A DNA stretch of 64,000 bases from the NCBI GenBank assembly GCA_028023455.1, contig JAQFVV010000318.1, forward strand, positions 804,001 to 868,000, read 5' to 3'. The stretch is from Epiperipatus broadwayi (lineage: Eukaryota > Onychophora > Udeonychophora > Euonychophora > Peripatidae). The notes beneath the pieces were generated by a model that saw nothing but the letters and a program-made list of their open reading frames with translations, did not search any database and was not told the DNA's origin. Shown here piece by piece: positions 63,111-64,000 of this stretch. Numbering within the stretch: the stretch's first letter is position 1; every line of letters begins with the position of its first letter. The position numbers were made by a program, and so were the translations under genes.

Positions 63111-64000
63111 AAACAAGTTTTATGAATATCTTACAATAATTTATACCACTAGACTAGCTCAAATTGATAATAATGAATATATCATTCATTTTAAATAAAT
63201 AAATAATAAAATAACAATAATCATGAGACATATGGTGAAAGGTAGAGTAGTAGTAGGACTACATTGAGCATATCCCAAAATATACAATCTCAATGGCATA
63301 AGAACACTATCCCCCCCCCCATTTATTTCAAACAGAAATATAATTTATAGCAGTTTTAAGACTTAAAAATATTATAATAATCAAATATAATATAAATAAA
63401 TAAATAATAGTTCTGTTATTACAATATAATTATCTCAGGTTCTTTAAATAAAATCTCTAACCAATTTACAATCTTCTGTAGCCAAGTATGTTAGGGGATT
63501 TTGTATTATTCTTAACTACATCTAGACAATAATAATAAATAAATAATAATAATAATCTTGTACTTAATCTAACTAACATTTGGTATAATATTTACTACTC
63601 AATAATCTATTCACTAATAATAATAATATTATTATATGATTCTCTTATTTATCATTTCTCTCATTTTTATCTCTCATATGGCATATTATAGGTGTGGTAT
63701 AATCTGAACAATATGTGGCAATAAGAAATATACTTAATTATATGGCAGTATTTTCAATAATAAAATTATGACCAAAATAATAATATACTATATGATTTTG
63801 CTGTATCATATTCTGAATAATAATTAACATTGTTTAAATAAATAATATCATTTTAAAATCATAATGTGCAAAGTATATAATATGTTTAGTTCTGAACTCT
63901 GTAAAATTAGATTCTGTGGAGGTAAGTAGATCAATAATAACACAGACAACAAGTTTATAACAACTTTAACAAATATATTTTTATACTAGAAAATTAATTA
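63111..64000. other. AT-rich stretch with a C-run
   Basis: No gene. A run of 10 C lies at 63311-63320, and irregular ATA/AAT-rich simple repeats fill 63360-63640. Confidence 0.5.

Overview
This window looks like intergenic or repeat-dominated DNA from an AT-rich metazoan, most likely an invertebrate. No reading frame looks like a host gene. There are no operons or ribosome binding sites, most long stretches are A+T, and nearly everything recognisable is a eukaryotic mobile element: Ty3/gypsy-type LTR elements, RTE-like LINEs, hAT-type MITEs, fold-back elements and tRNA-derived hairpin repeats. I cannot name the species from sequence alone.

Layout. 1-1730: featureless. 1731-9699: an LTR element with two LTRs of about 2.7 kb around only 2.5 kb of internal DNA, which holds one decayed gag-like ORF with a 38-residue tandem repeat; it has no pol (a LARD-like, non-autonomous element). 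13567-about 18985: a second element of the same design (1.6-kb LTRs, coiled-coil ORF, no pol). 19915-20419, 39413-40002 and 51914-52692: three members of one repeat family with tRNA-like heads and inverted arms. About 25.67-28.72 kb: a minus-strand gypsy-type remnant (gag, tandem-repeat leader, PBS resembling tRNA-Pro, one LTR). 30.2-33.1 kb: several fold-back structures, the largest about 1.1 kb. 34.0-35.3 kb: a TA-cored palindrome and a degenerate tandem repeat. 37.0-37.6 kb: a decayed LINE RT. 42025-47501: a young, nearly complete minus-strand Ty3/gypsy element with 575-bp LTRs, a perfect 5-bp target duplication and a long pol ORF. 47.9-50.7 and 60.0-63.1 kb: two decayed minus-strand copies of one RTE-like LINE; the first is split by a hAT MITE (48739-49106). 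53975-54436: a second MITE of that family in the other orientation. 54513-54896: another hairpin. 54993-56872: an unclassified element with 41-bp terminal inverted repeats. 57366-58070: a third coiled-coil gag-like pseudogene.

How the parts relate. The gypsy element at 42-47.5 kb is the only one close to functional: LTR promoter boxes, PBS, Gag with zinc knuckle, protease, RT, RNase H, integrase and PPT are all visible in order, with one in-frame stop and one gag frameshift. The two pol-less LTR elements would need Pol supplied in trans. Nesting gives relative ages: LINE copy A is older than the MITE inside it, and the gypsy insertion is recent because its LTRs differ at about 2 sites.
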